Part shown: positions 43,767 through 53,389 of the stretch, one piece after another
Layout: every line of letters starts with the position of its first letter
Numbering within the stretch: position 1 is the first letter of the stretch
Assembly: GCA_025360015.1 (NCBI GenBank)
Contig: JANYCZ010000021.1
Coordinates: 124,001-188,000, forward strand
Reading direction: 5' to 3'
Length of the DNA stretch: 64,000 nt
Source of the DNA: Verrucomicrobiota bacterium
GTDB taxonomy: Bacteria; Verrucomicrobiota; Verrucomicrobiia; Verrucomicrobiales; Verrucomicrobiaceae
The notes under the pieces: generated by a model
Told to the model about the DNA's origin: nothing
Databases searched by the model: none
The model's input: only the letters and a program-made list of their open reading frames with translations
Translations under genes and position numbers: made by a program

Positions 43767-45146
43767 ATGTTCAAGTTCTCCGGTCAAGGTTCCATCACCA
43801 ATTGCGACGGCATTTCGCGTCGTGATTTCCTGCAGGCAGGCGCCCTCGGCGCCATCGGGCTGACGATGCCCGGCTTCGCCAAATTGAAGGCCGAGGGCAA
43901 AGTGGACTCCAAGAAAAGCAACAAGGCCTGCATCATGATCTTCAACCTCGGTGCGCCGAGCCAGCAGGACCTGTGGGACATGAAGCCGGATGCTCCGAGT
44001 GAAATTCGCGGCCCCTTCAAGCCCATCCGCACCAAGAGCAATGCCTTTGAGATTTCCGAGATCCTGCCGCTGCACGCCAAAATTGCGGACAAATTCAGCC
44101 TCGTCCGCTCCTGCTACCACACCGCTGCCGCAGTGCATGACACGGGGCATCAGATGATGCAGACGGGCCGGCTTTTTACCGGGGGCGTGAACACACCGCA
44201 CGTCGGCAGTGCTCTGGAATTCCTCCAAGGCCGCCGCAGCGACCTGCCCGCGCATGTGATTCTGCCGGAGTCGATGGGCCCCACGGGTGGCAACATGCCG
44301 CACGGCCAGGATGCCGGATTCCTCGGCAAAGCCTACGATCCCTTTGTGCTGAATGCTGACCCTTCGGTCAAAGATTTCAAAGTACCCGATCTCCTGCCGC
44401 CGAAGGAAATAGGCGAGGTACGTCTCGAGCGCCGCCGCGAAATGCGTGAGCTGGTGGACAGTAGCGTGCGCAATTTTGAATACAGCGAGCAGGCGAAGCT
44501 GATGGATTCGAACTTTGAATCTGCCTACCGCATCATGACGAGTTCGCAGGCCCGCGAGGCCTTTGACCTCACCAAGGAGCCGCTCAAAGTCCGCGAACGC
44601 TATGGCATGAACCGCTTCGGCCAGAGCTGCCTGCTCGCGCGCCGCCTCGTCGAGCGTGGTGTGCGCTTCGTCACCGTGAACACCTTCATTACCGTGTTTG
44701 GCGAGATCACCTGGGACATCCACGGCTCCAAGCCCTTCACCAGCATCGAAGGCATGCGCGACATCGTCGCCCCGATGTATGATCAGGGCTACAGCGCCCT
44801 CATCGAGGACCTGTTTCAGCGCGGCATGCTCGACGACACCATGGTGACCTGCCTTGCCGAATTTGGCCGTACGCCCAAGATCAATCCCGCCGGTGGTCGT
44901 GACCATTGGCCGAACTGCTGGACGGTCAATTTTGCCGGTGGCGGCATCAAAGGTGGCGAAGTCATCGGTAAGAGCGACGACATCGGCGGCTATCCAACCG
45001 AGCGCCCCGTGGCACCGAAAGAAATCGTCGCGACCATTTACCAGGCTCTTGGCATTGATCTCACCACCGAACTCCCCGGACCGCAGGGGCGGCCGTATCC
45101 TGTCGTGGATTTCGGCACCCAGGCGATCAAGGAGCTGTTTGCGTAG
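43767..45146 (+). CDS. DUF1501 secreted protein, sulfatase-like fold
   Basis: 459 residues. A Tat-type leader is suggested by SRRDFLQAGALGAIGLTM (17-34). The body has the family hallmarks MIFNLGAPSQQDLWDMKPDAP near 58, HTAAAVHDTGHQMMQTGR near 115 and CLAEFGRTPKINPAGGRDHW near 362. DUF1501 is related to alkaline-phosphatase/sulfatase folds; function is unassigned. It pairs with the DUF1549/1553 gene 52 bases downstream, with a small GGGAG/CTCCC hairpin (45160-45174) in between. Confidence 0.92.
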   Translation: MFKFSGQGSITNCDGISRRDFLQAGALGAIGLTMPGFAKLKAEGKVDSKKSNKACIMIFNLGAPSQQDLWDMKPDAPSEIRGPFKPIRTKSNAFEISEILPLHAKIADKFSLVRSCYHTAAAVHDTGHQMMQTGRLFTGGVNTPHVGSALEFLQGRRSDLPAHVILPESMGPTGGNMPHGQDAGFLGKAYDPFVLNADPSVKDFKVPDLLPPKEIGEVRLERRREMRELVDSSVRNFEYSEQAKLMDSNFESAYRIMTSSQAREAFDLTKEPLKVRERYGMNRFGQSCLLARRLVERGVRFVTVNTFITVFGEITWDIHGSKPFTSIEGMRDIVAPMYDQGYSALIEDLFQRGMLDDTMVTCLAEFGRTPKINPAGGRDHWPNCWTVNFAGGGIKGGEVIGKSDDIGGYPTERPVAPKEIVATIYQALGIDLTTELPGPQGRPYPVVDFGTQAIKELFA

Positions 45147-45198
45147 TTCACTGGAGAACGGGAGTCCGCCTCCCGCCAACCCTCATCGCGCTTCATTC

Positions 45199-47394
45199 AT
45201 GATGTTTCGTTACTTCATCGCCTTAGCGGCTCTCACTTCGTCTCTCAAGGCCGACGAGGCCCCATCCTTCCGCAATACCATCCAGCCGATCCTCACACGC
45301 TATGGCTGCGCGATGGGGGCGTGTCATGGTGCCGCCGCAGGGCAGGGGGGCTTCAAGCTTTCTTTGCGCGGGTTTGATGACGAGGGGGATTGGATCTCCG
45401 TCACGCGCAGTGCGAATGGGCGGCGGCTGACGATGGAAGATCCGGCGCGGAGTTTGTTTTTGCTCAAGGCCGTCAAGGCGGTGCCGCACAAGGGTGACAA
45501 GCGCTTTGAGGTGAACTCTCCAGAGTACAAGGCCATCGTCGGCTGGATCGCTGCGGGTGCGCCGGGGCCGAAGGCGAGTGATCCGCTTATTGTCGCGCTG
45601 GATGTGGAGCCGAAGCAACTGGTGACAAGGCCCGGGGTCACGCTGCACCTCAAAGTCACTGCGAAATTTAGCGACGGCCACAGTGAGGATGTGACGCGCT
45701 GGACCAAGTACAATGGCGTGAATGCCAGCGTGGCCACTGTGGACGAGCTGGGAGTGGTCAAAACGACGGGGCGCGGGGAAACGGTCATCAGCGCGTGGTA
45801 TCTCAGCCGCCTTGCCGTTTCCACGCTGGTGGTGCCGAGTGATGGTGTTGTGGATGAACCGGCGTTTGCACAGATGAAGCCGCGCAACTTCATCGACGAA
45901 CAGGTGCTGACGAAATTGCGTGAGCTGAACATTCCGCCTTCGGTGCGCACGGACGATCACGAATTTCTGCGCCGTGCTTTTCTGGATACGATTGGTGTGT
46001 TGCCCTCTCTGGAAGAGACGCGTGCCTTTCTCGCCGATAAAGCCGCTGACAAACGTGACCGCCTGATTGAGACGCTGCTGCAGCGGCCTGAGTTCGTCGA
46101 TTACTGGTCGCATCGCTGGAGCGATCTGCTTCTCGTCAATGGTGACAAGCTGATGCCGCAGGCCATGTGGTCCTACTACAACTGGATCCGCCGCAACGTC
46201 GCTGCGAACACACCCTGGGATGTCATGGTGCGTGATCTCCTCACCGCCACCGGCAGCACGCTGGAAAACGGTGCGGGCAATTTCTTCATCCTGAACGACG
46301 AGCCCACCAAGTGCGCCGAAACCATCAGCGTCGCCTTCCTCGGCACCTCCATCGCCTGCGCGAAGTGCCACAACCACCCGATGGAAAAGTGGACGAACAA
46401 CGAGTACTTCGCCTTTGCCAACATGCTCTCCCGCGTGCGCACGAAAAACGGTGCGCAGGCCGAGGAGCGCGTGCTGTTCTCCGCCGCTGATGGCGAGCTG
46501 GTGCAGCCGCTCACTGGCAAGCCGCAGCCGCCGCACCCGCTCAATGTCACCACGGCCGTCTCCATGACTTCCACTGAGGACCGCCGGGTGCCGCTGGCGA
46601 AATGGCTCACAGGTGCCGACAACAAACTCTTCCAGCGGGCCATCGTGAACCGCGTGTGGGCCAACTTTTTCGGCGCTGGTCTTGTCGAAGCCGTCGATGA
46701 TCTGCGCGTGACGAATCCCGCCAGCAACGAGCCGCTCTTTGCCGCAGCCTGCGAGCATCTGGTGAAACAGAAATTTGATCTGAAGGCTCTGATGCGCACC
46801 ATCCTGCAAAGCGAGACCTACCAGCGCAGCAGCATCACCCTGCCTGAAAACATCACCGATCTCCGCTACGGTTCGCACTATGTGCCGCGTCGATTGAAGG
46901 CCGAAGTCCTGCTCGACACCGTGTCCCAGGTCACCGCCGCACCCACCACCTTCAAGATCGACAAGCGCAACGCCAACAAAGGCACCAGCGAAAGCTACCC
47001 CATGGGCTTCCGCGCCCTGCAATTGCCCGACAGCAATATTGCCAGCTACTTCTTGAAGAGCTTCGGCCGCGCCGACCGCGTGGCCACCTGCGAATGCGAA
47101 CGCACCAATGAACCCAGCATGGCCCAGGCCCTCCACATCGCCAACGGGGACACGCTCAATTTGAAACTGGCGCAGAAAGACAACCGGCTGGATGCGCTGC
47201 TCACCAGCAAGCTCGGCAACGAGAAGATCATTGAGGAGGCCTATCTTACAGCTCTCGCCCGTCTGCCCACTGAGCGCGAAACCACCAAGGCCACGGCAAT
47301 GCTCGCCTCCGCCAAACCCGAAGATCGCCGCACCACACTGGAAGACATCTTCTGGAGCTTGATGGGATCGAAGGAATTTTTGTTCAATCACTGA
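45199..47394 (+). CDS. DUF1549/DUF1553 secreted protein with cytochrome-like domain
   Basis: 731 residues from MMFRYFIALAALTSSLKADE, a signal peptide; the open frame further upstream is inside the DUF1501 gene. C37-x4-C42-H43 (GCAMGACHGAAAGQGGF) at the N-terminus, an Ig-like segment (~140-215), DUF1549 (~225-420) with ACAKCHNHPMEKW near 393 (canonical CxxCH), and DUF1553 (~470-725) with CECERTNEPSMAQ near 635. Same architecture as 27033-29252 with moderate divergence. Works with DUF1501 in an unknown extracytoplasmic process. Confidence 0.92.
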   Translation: MMFRYFIALAALTSSLKADEAPSFRNTIQPILTRYGCAMGACHGAAAGQGGFKLSLRGFDDEGDWISVTRSANGRRLTMEDPARSLFLLKAVKAVPHKGDKRFEVNSPEYKAIVGWIAAGAPGPKASDPLIVALDVEPKQLVTRPGVTLHLKVTAKFSDGHSEDVTRWTKYNGVNASVATVDELGVVKTTGRGETVISAWYLSRLAVSTLVVPSDGVVDEPAFAQMKPRNFIDEQVLTKLRELNIPPSVRTDDHEFLRRAFLDTIGVLPSLEETRAFLADKAADKRDRLIETLLQRPEFVDYWSHRWSDLLLVNGDKLMPQAMWSYYNWIRRNVAANTPWDVMVRDLLTATGSTLENGAGNFFILNDEPTKCAETISVAFLGTSIACAKCHNHPMEKWTNNEYFAFANMLSRVRTKNGAQAEERVLFSAADGELVQPLTGKPQPPHPLNVTTAVSMTSTEDRRVPLAKWLTGADNKLFQRAIVNRVWANFFGAGLVEAVDDLRVTNPASNEPLFAAACEHLVKQKFDLKALMRTILQSETYQRSSITLPENITDLRYGSHYVPRRLKAEVLLDTVSQVTAAPTTFKIDKRNANKGTSESYPMGFRALQLPDSNIASYFLKSFGRADRVATCECERTNEPSMAQALHIANGDTLNLKLAQKDNRLDALLTSKLGNEKIIEEAYLTALARLPTERETTKATAMLASAKPEDRRTTLEDIFWSLMGSKEFLFNH

Positions 47395-47398
47395 TCGC

Positions 47399-47707
47399 CT
47401 AATCACGCTCGTCGAGTGTGACTTTTAAATCCGCAGGATTCTTTGCAGTATGCCAAAGCAACGTCACCACTACCCAGTCACCCGCGATGCGGAAGTAGAT
47501 CGCATAGGGAAAGGGCATGGCGAAAACGCGGCTGAATTGTTTGTAAAGCAGCCGGTGGGTTCCTGCGAGTGCTGCAATGGGTTCCAATTGGGCATCGAAA
47601 GCGGCAGCCAGCTTGTCACCGAGCTCTTTGCCTCCTTGCTGGTCATACCATGCGGTGGCCTCATCAAGGTCGTCCCAGACTTCAGGAAGCACTCTAAGCC
47701 GCTTCAT
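47399..47707 (-). CDS. ParE/RelE-type toxin
   Basis: 102 residues: VLPEVWDDLDEATAWYDQQGGKELGDKL at the N-terminus and the strand FPYAIYFRIAGDWVVVTLLWHTAKNP, both typical of ParE-type toxins. The C-terminus is a little longer and acidic. Overlaps the antitoxin stop by four bases. Close to the end of the DUF1549 gene (convergent, 4 bases apart). Confidence 0.88.
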   Translation of the reverse strand: MKRLRVLPEVWDDLDEATAWYDQQGGKELGDKLAAAFDAQLEPIAALAGTHRLLYKQFSRVFAMPFPYAIYFRIAGDWVVVTLLWHTAKNPADLKVTLDERD

Positions 47708-47928
47708 CCTCGTTTGGCTTTAACAAGCGCCCGGAATTGTTCCAGCGTCAGTGCTCGCGAAGGATCACGTTCGAATCTGGCCCAGCGAGAATCCAGTTCG
47801 CGTTTTTCCGCCTCGCTGACTTTTGGCTCATCCGTGGATTCTCCGATGGATTGCCAAAGCACGTCCACCAGCAGCAGTTTCTCGCTCACAGGCAGTGCCT
47901 GGAGTTTGAGGAGATCGCTCGCGTTCAT
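47704..47928 (-). CDS. Addiction-module antitoxin (PF09720-like)
   Basis: 74 residues: LKLQALPVSEKLLLVDVLWQ (L-P-x-x-E-K-L-x-L-x-x-x-L-W pattern), then SIGESTDEPKVSEAEKRELD and RLDEHR-like FERDPSRALTLEQF. This is the classic small antitoxin of the ParE-associated addiction module family. Gene order antitoxin then toxin, overlapping ATGA, as at 8254-8777. Confidence 0.87.
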   Translation of the reverse strand: MNASDLLKLQALPVSEKLLLVDVLWQSIGESTDEPKVSEAEKRELDSRWARFERDPSRALTLEQFRALVKAKRG

Positions 47929-47991
47929 TGCCGAATTATCCGGGTCGTCGGCCTTTTTGCAACACCTCTCTTACCCCATTGATATCACGCC

Positions 47992-50900
47992 ATGAGCATC
48001 ATTCGGCAGCTTTTTCTCCTCTCGATTTTCACGGTCGTCGCCCACGCCCAGAGCGTGGACTACACCCAGCAGATCGTGCCGCTCTTCGATACCTACTGTA
48101 TCGACTGCCATGACGACACCGATGCAGACGGCGAGTTCCGCCTGGACACCTTTGCGAACCTGATGAAGGGCGGCAAGGAGGGCGTGGCGGTTGTTGCGGG
48201 CAAAGCGGGGGAGAGCATGCTGGTGAAGTTTCTTGAGGGGCATTCAGGTCGAGGTGGGAAGAATGAATTCATGCCGCCGGGCAAGCGCGAAAAGCTCAAG
48301 GCTGAGGAGATCGCGCTGATCAAGACATGGATCGATGCGGGTGCGAAGGGTCCGGTGCTCGCTGAGGCGAAACCGATGCCGCGGGAGGTCATCACGCCGC
48401 AGATCATGCCGACGGTGCCGCCGAAGCATGCGATTCAGGCCGTGGCGTTTTCGCCGAAGGTGCAGCTCATTGCGGTGGGGCGCTATGGCGAGGTCGAGCT
48501 GCTCAATCCGGTCACGCGGGCCGCAGTGCGCAAGCTCACGGGCTTCAAGGGCAAGGCCAATGCAGTCGCGTTTTCACCGGATGGCGCGACGGTCTATGCC
48601 GCTGGCGGCGAGGCGGGCATTGTGGGTATCGTGAAGAGTTGGAAGACGAGCGATGGCGCGCCGCTGCAATCGTTTGAAGGACATCTGGATGCCGCGTATG
48701 CGCTCGCTGTTTCTCCCGATGGCAAGATGATCGCCACGGGAGCCTATGATCAAAAAATTCGCCTGTGGGACGTGGCCACGGGCAAGGAACTCGCCCTGCT
48801 CAAAGGTCACAACGGGGTGGTCAACGGCCTCTCATTCCGCCCGGATGGCAAGGTGCTCGCGAGCGCCAGCGCTGATCGCACGGTGAAGCTCTGGAGCATC
48901 CCGGGTGGCCAACGGCTCGACACGCTTTCACAGCCGACGAAGGAGCAGACGAGCGTGGTCTTCAGCGCTGACGGTAAACAGCTCTTCGCTGCTGGAGGCG
49001 ACAACCGCATCCGCCTGTGGCAGATCAGTGCCGATGCCAAGGAGGGCACGAACAAGATCATCACGAGTCGTTTCGCGCATGAAGGCGGCATTCTGAATCT
49101 CGCGCTGTCCATCGATGGTCAGTTGCTCGCTTCCACTTCGACCGACAAATCGCTCAAGCTTTGGAACACCGCTGACCTCACGGAAAAAATCCCGCTGGAG
49201 AAACAGCCTGACTGGTCCTCCGCACTCGCTTTCACCGAGAAAGTACAACTCGTGGCTGGTCGCGTGGATGGCAGCCTCAGCGTCTATGAATCGACCACCG
49301 GCAAGGCCGTGATGGCTCCTGTGCCTGCAAAGCCAGCCATGGTGGCGAAGCTCGAACTCACACGACTCACTCCACGTGCGGCGCACATCGGCGGCGAGTT
49401 GATGGTGACTCTAACAGGCAAAGGATTCACGGAAGACACGCAGGCGATGGCTTCGCATCCTGGACTGAAGGTCGAGCTCGTCAAAGGCTCGGTGAAGCCC
49501 ACCATGGCCCGTGTCAAAATCACTGCCAGCGCTGAAGTGCCGCGTGGTGTACACGAAGTCTGGCTGAAGAGCACTGCAGGCGAATCTGCGCGGATGAAGA
49601 TTTATGCTGATGATCTTGCTTCTACCGTCACGCAGGCGGCTGATTTCAAAACGGCACCTGTGAGCATCGCGGCATTGCCCGCCAGCCTTTGGGGTACTCT
49701 CACGGAGACCGGCCAGCATGACGCGTATCGTTTTAAAGCCAAGGCAGGCGAGGAACTCGTGCTCGATCTTGCCGTGGCGCAAATCGGCAGCATGGCGAAA
49801 GCACCCACGCTGGAGATCATGAATGCGAACCACGCCGTGCTCGCGGTGAATCGCGGCCTCGACAGCGGCAGCGATCCTTTCCTTGCGTGGAAGGCACCGG
49901 CGGATGGCGATTACGTTGTGATCGTGAGCAACACCACGATGGATGGCAGCGCTGACCACGCCTACCGGCTTACCTTGGGCGCACTGCCCTACGTCACCGC
50001 CTGGTCGCCGCTCGTCGCGCAGATCGGCAAGGAGACGAAAGTCACGCTCATCGGGCATCATCTCGGCAACAAGAACACTGTGATGATGAAGCCTGAGAAG
50101 GAAGGCATGATGAACGTGCCGCTCGCTGCCAAGGGGCTGCGGTTCCGCTCCATGCCCGCGCTGCGCGTGAGCGGGCTGGCGCAGGTCGAAGAAGTGGAAA
50201 GCAATGACGACATCGCCAAGGCGCAGAACGTCACCGCGCCTGTGACGGTGAATGCGCGTCTTGCGCAGGCGCATGACATCGATTGCTTCGCCTTCGATGC
50301 TAAAAAAGGGGAGGTGTGGATCATTGAGACGCTGGCCGACTTGGCGGGCTCGCCTGCTGATACGAAGGTTGAAGTCGTGCATGCCGATGGCAAACCTGTG
50401 CAGCGGATGCTGCTGCAGGCTGTGCGCGACAGCTATAACAACTTCCGCAGTGTGGATGCCAACAATCCTGACATCCGCCTGCAAAACTGGGACGAGATGG
50501 AGCTGAACGAGTTCGCCTACTTCAATGGCGACGTGATGAAGATCATCCGCATGCCGCGCGGCCCGGATGGCGGCTGCTTTTTCTACACCTCCGGCGGCAA
50601 GCGCCGGGCTTACTTTGACACCACGGCAAATTCGCACTCGCTCGATGAGCCCTGCTACATCGTCGAGCCCAAACCCGTCGGCAGCCAGATCGTACCGAAT
50701 GGCCTGCCCGTCTTCACCTTGAACTACACCAATGACGACAGCGGTGACCGCAAGCTGGGCAGCGACTCGCGCCTGACCTTCACCGCCCCTGCGGATGGTC
50801 GTTACATTATCAAAGTTACCGACACCCGTGACTGGGGTGGTGAGCGCTATGTCTATGCGCTTACCCTCCGTCAGCCAATGCCCGATTTCAGCGTGAAGCT

Positions 50901-51600
50901 CGCTGGCATGAATCCCACTGTCATGCCCGGTGCTTCCATCGGATTCTCCTTCCGCGCCGAGCGTGTGGATGGCTTTGATGATCCCATCCAGGTCGAGATC
51001 ACCGGGCTGCCCGTCGGTTATTATGCCTCCTCACCGATCCTCATCGAAGCCGGGCATGATTTGATCAGCGGCAGCCTGCACGCCGCGCCGGATGCGGCTG
51101 CGAATGCTGACTGGAGCAAGCTCAAGATCACCGCAAAGGGCAAGGCGCTCACGCATGACGCTGGAACTTTCGGCAAAGTCACGCTGGGTGCCGCGCCGAA
51201 GTTCATCATCGTCATGGAGCCGGATGTTGGTGGCAAACCGGTGATGCGTGAGGTCAAAAACGAAACCAAGCCGCTCGAAATCACCCTGGCTCCCGGTCAA
51301 ACGGTGAAAGCTTGGATTCGCGCCGTGCGCATGGGCAATGACGGCATCCTCAGCCTTGATGTGCATGGCATGCCCCACGGCGTCATCGTCGATGACATCG
51401 GCCTCAACGGCGTGCAGATCCGCGAGAAAGAAAACGAGCGCCCCATCTTCTTCCGTGCCGCCAACTGGGTGAAGGATCAGGACAAACTCATTCACGCCGC
51501 CCTCAGCTCCGCCCGGAATGAACATGATAGCGCTGGATTGCAGACGAGCTTTCCGATACTGCTGAAGATCCGCAGGCCGGCGGGTGTGGCGGGGAGGTGA
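47992..51600 (+). CDS. Secreted cytochrome c / WD40 / PPC-domain giant protein
   Basis: 1202 residues with a signal peptide (residues 1-20). A planctomycete-type cytochrome c domain carries C36-I-D-C39-H40. Then WD40 repeats (~145-430, e.g. GHLDAAYALAVSPDGKMIAT and GHNGVVNGLSFRPDGKVLAS, each with an RLWD/KLWS end). The second half has an IPT-like segment (~460-520) and two pre-peptidase-C-type regions (PASLWGTLTETGQHDAYRFK; ARLAQAHDIDCFAFDAKKGE). Probably an exported carbohydrate- or protein-binding redox protein. Followed by the Gfo/Idh gene. Confidence 0.88.
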   Translation: MSIIRQLFLLSIFTVVAHAQSVDYTQQIVPLFDTYCIDCHDDTDADGEFRLDTFANLMKGGKEGVAVVAGKAGESMLVKFLEGHSGRGGKNEFMPPGKREKLKAEEIALIKTWIDAGAKGPVLAEAKPMPREVITPQIMPTVPPKHAIQAVAFSPKVQLIAVGRYGEVELLNPVTRAAVRKLTGFKGKANAVAFSPDGATVYAAGGEAGIVGIVKSWKTSDGAPLQSFEGHLDAAYALAVSPDGKMIATGAYDQKIRLWDVATGKELALLKGHNGVVNGLSFRPDGKVLASASADRTVKLWSIPGGQRLDTLSQPTKEQTSVVFSADGKQLFAAGGDNRIRLWQISADAKEGTNKIITSRFAHEGGILNLALSIDGQLLASTSTDKSLKLWNTADLTEKIPLEKQPDWSSALAFTEKVQLVAGRVDGSLSVYESTTGKAVMAPVPAKPAMVAKLELTRLTPRAAHIGGELMVTLTGKGFTEDTQAMASHPGLKVELVKGSVKPTMARVKITASAEVPRGVHEVWLKSTAGESARMKIYADDLASTVTQAADFKTAPVSIAALPASLWGTLTETGQHDAYRFKAKAGEELVLDLAVAQIGSMAKAPTLEIMNANHAVLAVNRGLDSGSDPFLAWKAPADGDYVVIVSNTTMDGSADHAYRLTLGALPYVTAWSPLVAQIGKETKVTLIGHHLGNKNTVMMKPEKEGMMNVPLAAKGLRFRSMPALRVSGLAQVEEVESNDDIAKAQNVTAPVTVNARLAQAHDIDCFAFDAKKGEVWIIETLADLAGSPADTKVEVVHADGKPVQRMLLQAVRDSYNNFRSVDANNPDIRLQNWDEMELNEFAYFNGDVMKIIRMPRGPDGGCFFYTSGGKRRAYFDTTANSHSLDEPCYIVEPKPVGSQIVPNGLPVFTLNYTNDDSGDRKLGSDSRLTFTAPADGRYIIKVTDTRDWGGERYVYALTLRQPMPDFSVKLAGMNPTVMPGASIGFSFRAERVDGFDDPIQVEITGLPVGYYASSPILIEAGHDLISGSLHAAPDAAANADWSKLKITAKGKALTHDAGTFGKVTLGAAPKFIIVMEPDVGGKPVMREVKNETKPLEITLAPGQTVKAWIRAVRMGNDGILSLDVHGMPHGVIVDDIGLNGVQIREKENERPIFFRAANWVKDQDKLIHAALSSARNEHDSAGLQTSFPILLKIRRPAGVAGR

Positions 51601-51675
51601 GGACGCTGTCGCGGGGTAGCGCGGAATTATATTTACACGCTACAAAAAGCCGTGCATTCGCGTTCCTACCTCCTC

Positions 51676-53049
51676 ATGAACCGCCGCCATTTCCTCAAGC
51701 AATCTCTCGCAGCTTCCGCGTCCATTTCTGCCCCAGCCATTCTGAGCGCGCGGTCGCCGAATTCGATGTTTCAGGTGGCATCGATCGGAGTGGGAGGAAT
51801 GGGGGCGGTGACGATGATGAGCGTGCTGCAGCACTCCAAGGTGCGGCTAGTGGGCATGTGCGATGTGGATGCGAAGACGCTCGAACTTGCACGCGGTGGC
51901 AATGCGACTCGGCGGAAGGAGCTGCAGGACCCGGATGCGGCGACGCGGCTGGAGGGCGCGGCAGCGTTTCGTGATTACCGTGAGATGCTGGCCAAGCTGG
52001 GAGATAGCATCGACGCGGTGACGATTGGCACGCCGGATCACATGCATGCGGCGATGGCGGTGACGACGCTGCGGGCGAAGAAGCATGTCTATCTGCAGAA
52101 GCCGCTGACGCATCACATCCACGAGGCGCGGATTCTCGGTGCGGAGGCGGTAAAGGCGGGGGTGACGACGCAGATGGGTACCCAGGGGCATTCCAGCATC
52201 GAAACCTTGCTCGCGGTGGATCTCATCAAGAGCGGTGCCATCGGCAAGGTGAAGGAGGTCATCTGCTGGGAGAACAAGGCGGCGAGCTGGTGGCCGAAAG
52301 TTACTGAACGCAAAGCGCAGGCCGATCCGGTGCCGGAGAATCTGGATTGGAATCTGTGGCTGGGCGTCGCGAATGAGGTGCCGTTTCTTGAGGGAGCCTA
52401 CCATCCGTCGATGTGGCGCTCGTGGGTGGATTTTGGCGTCGGCATGATGGGGGACATGGGCTGCCATTACTTCGATGTGGTCTTTGCCTGCCTCGGCCTC
52501 GCAGCCCCCTCCCGCGTACGTTGCCTGGATGCAGGCAGCAAGGGCGATCTCTACGCGCAGAAACGCCACCTTGAGCTGGAGTTCCCCGGCACAGCGCTCA
52601 CAGCGGGCGACAAGATCAAAATGACCTGGACGGACGGCGGCTATCCGTATGACGCTCGGGTCATCAAGCCCAGCGTGCTCACGAAAGACACACCGAGCGG
52701 CATCTTCTTCATCGGCGAGAACGGCAGCATCTTTAAACCGCACAGCCAGCGCCCGTGGCTGATGCCGGAGGAAAAATTCACCGGCTTCGCGTATCCGAAG
52801 ACACGCATCGCGAACCATTATACCGACTGGGTGGACGCCTGCATGAAGGGGGAGAAAGCTGCCGCTGACCTGCCCACCTACGGCTGCCCGGTGACGGAGG
52901 CGGTGCTGCTAGGCGTCCTTGCGGAGCGGAATCCCGGCGGCTGGATCGAATGGGACGCCGTCGCAGGCCAGGTGACAAACCAGCCGGAGCTCAACGCCCA
53001 GCTCACGCGAAAATACCGCGATGGCTGGAGTGTTGCTGGCCTGGGCTGA
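51676..53049 (+). CDS. Gfo/Idh/MocA-family oxidoreductase, exported
   Basis: 457 residues from MNRRHFLKQSLAASASISAP; the RRHFLK motif plus hydrophobic stretch is a Tat signal, as in many PVC members. NAD(P)-binding: VASIGVGGMGAV near 36; catalytic-loop motif LQKPLTHHI (usually EKPL, here QKPL) near 138; GMMGDMGCHYFD near 257. It would oxidise or reduce a sugar or inositol-like substrate outside the cytoplasm. Substrate unknown. Upstream 75 bases hold no clear promoter. Confidence 0.9.
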   Translation: MNRRHFLKQSLAASASISAPAILSARSPNSMFQVASIGVGGMGAVTMMSVLQHSKVRLVGMCDVDAKTLELARGGNATRRKELQDPDAATRLEGAAAFRDYREMLAKLGDSIDAVTIGTPDHMHAAMAVTTLRAKKHVYLQKPLTHHIHEARILGAEAVKAGVTTQMGTQGHSSIETLLAVDLIKSGAIGKVKEVICWENKAASWWPKVTERKAQADPVPENLDWNLWLGVANEVPFLEGAYHPSMWRSWVDFGVGMMGDMGCHYFDVVFACLGLAAPSRVRCLDAGSKGDLYAQKRHLELEFPGTALTAGDKIKMTWTDGGYPYDARVIKPSVLTKDTPSGIFFIGENGSIFKPHSQRPWLMPEEKFTGFAYPKTRIANHYTDWVDACMKGEKAAADLPTYGCPVTEAVLLGVLAERNPGGWIEWDAVAGQVTNQPELNAQLTRKYRDGWSVAGLG

Positions 53050-53151
53050 TGTTTGCTTAACATGCGCAAAGCAAGGGTAAAAATCAGCGCAAGTTGTTCA
53101 CAGCCGACGTTGCACTCGTCCAATGTCGTCGTAGCATCGTACTGTTACTTA

Positions 53152-53388
53152 ATGAGCGCGCATGAGCACAAACCAGACTCACGTCTGAAGCAGGCCGAGA
53201 AGATCGCCACCCATCCGGAGCAGTACAAAGTCTGCGAAGGCTGTGGCTCCATCGTGGTGACGCGCGCCATCACCTGCCCAAGCTGCCATGCCTACCTGTT
53301 TGACGCCACTTCTGTGCGCGTGATTGCGCAGGCCAAGGAGCTGGCGCTGCGCGCTGCGAATTCGGTGCTGGCGTCCGATTTGTCTTAA
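53152..53388 (+). CDS. Small zinc-ribbon protein
   Basis: 78 residues from MSAHEHKPDSRLKQAEKIA; an upstream ATG would add a non-homologous stretch. Two Cys pairs, CEGC near 28 and CPSC near 42, form a zinc ribbon. The C-terminal helix (AQAKELALRAANSVL) could bind a partner. Role unknown. Its stop is one base from the convergent gene's stop region at 53390. Confidence 0.75.
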   Translation: MSAHEHKPDSRLKQAEKIATHPEQYKVCEGCGSIVVTRAITCPSCHAYLFDATSVRVIAQAKELALRAANSVLASDLS

Positions 53389-53389
53389 A

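Noticed and set aside
53101-53151. TTGTTCACA as a DnaA box
   Set aside because: It differs from the consensus TTATCCACA, no cluster of boxes is present, and the site is not near dnaA or an AT-rich region.
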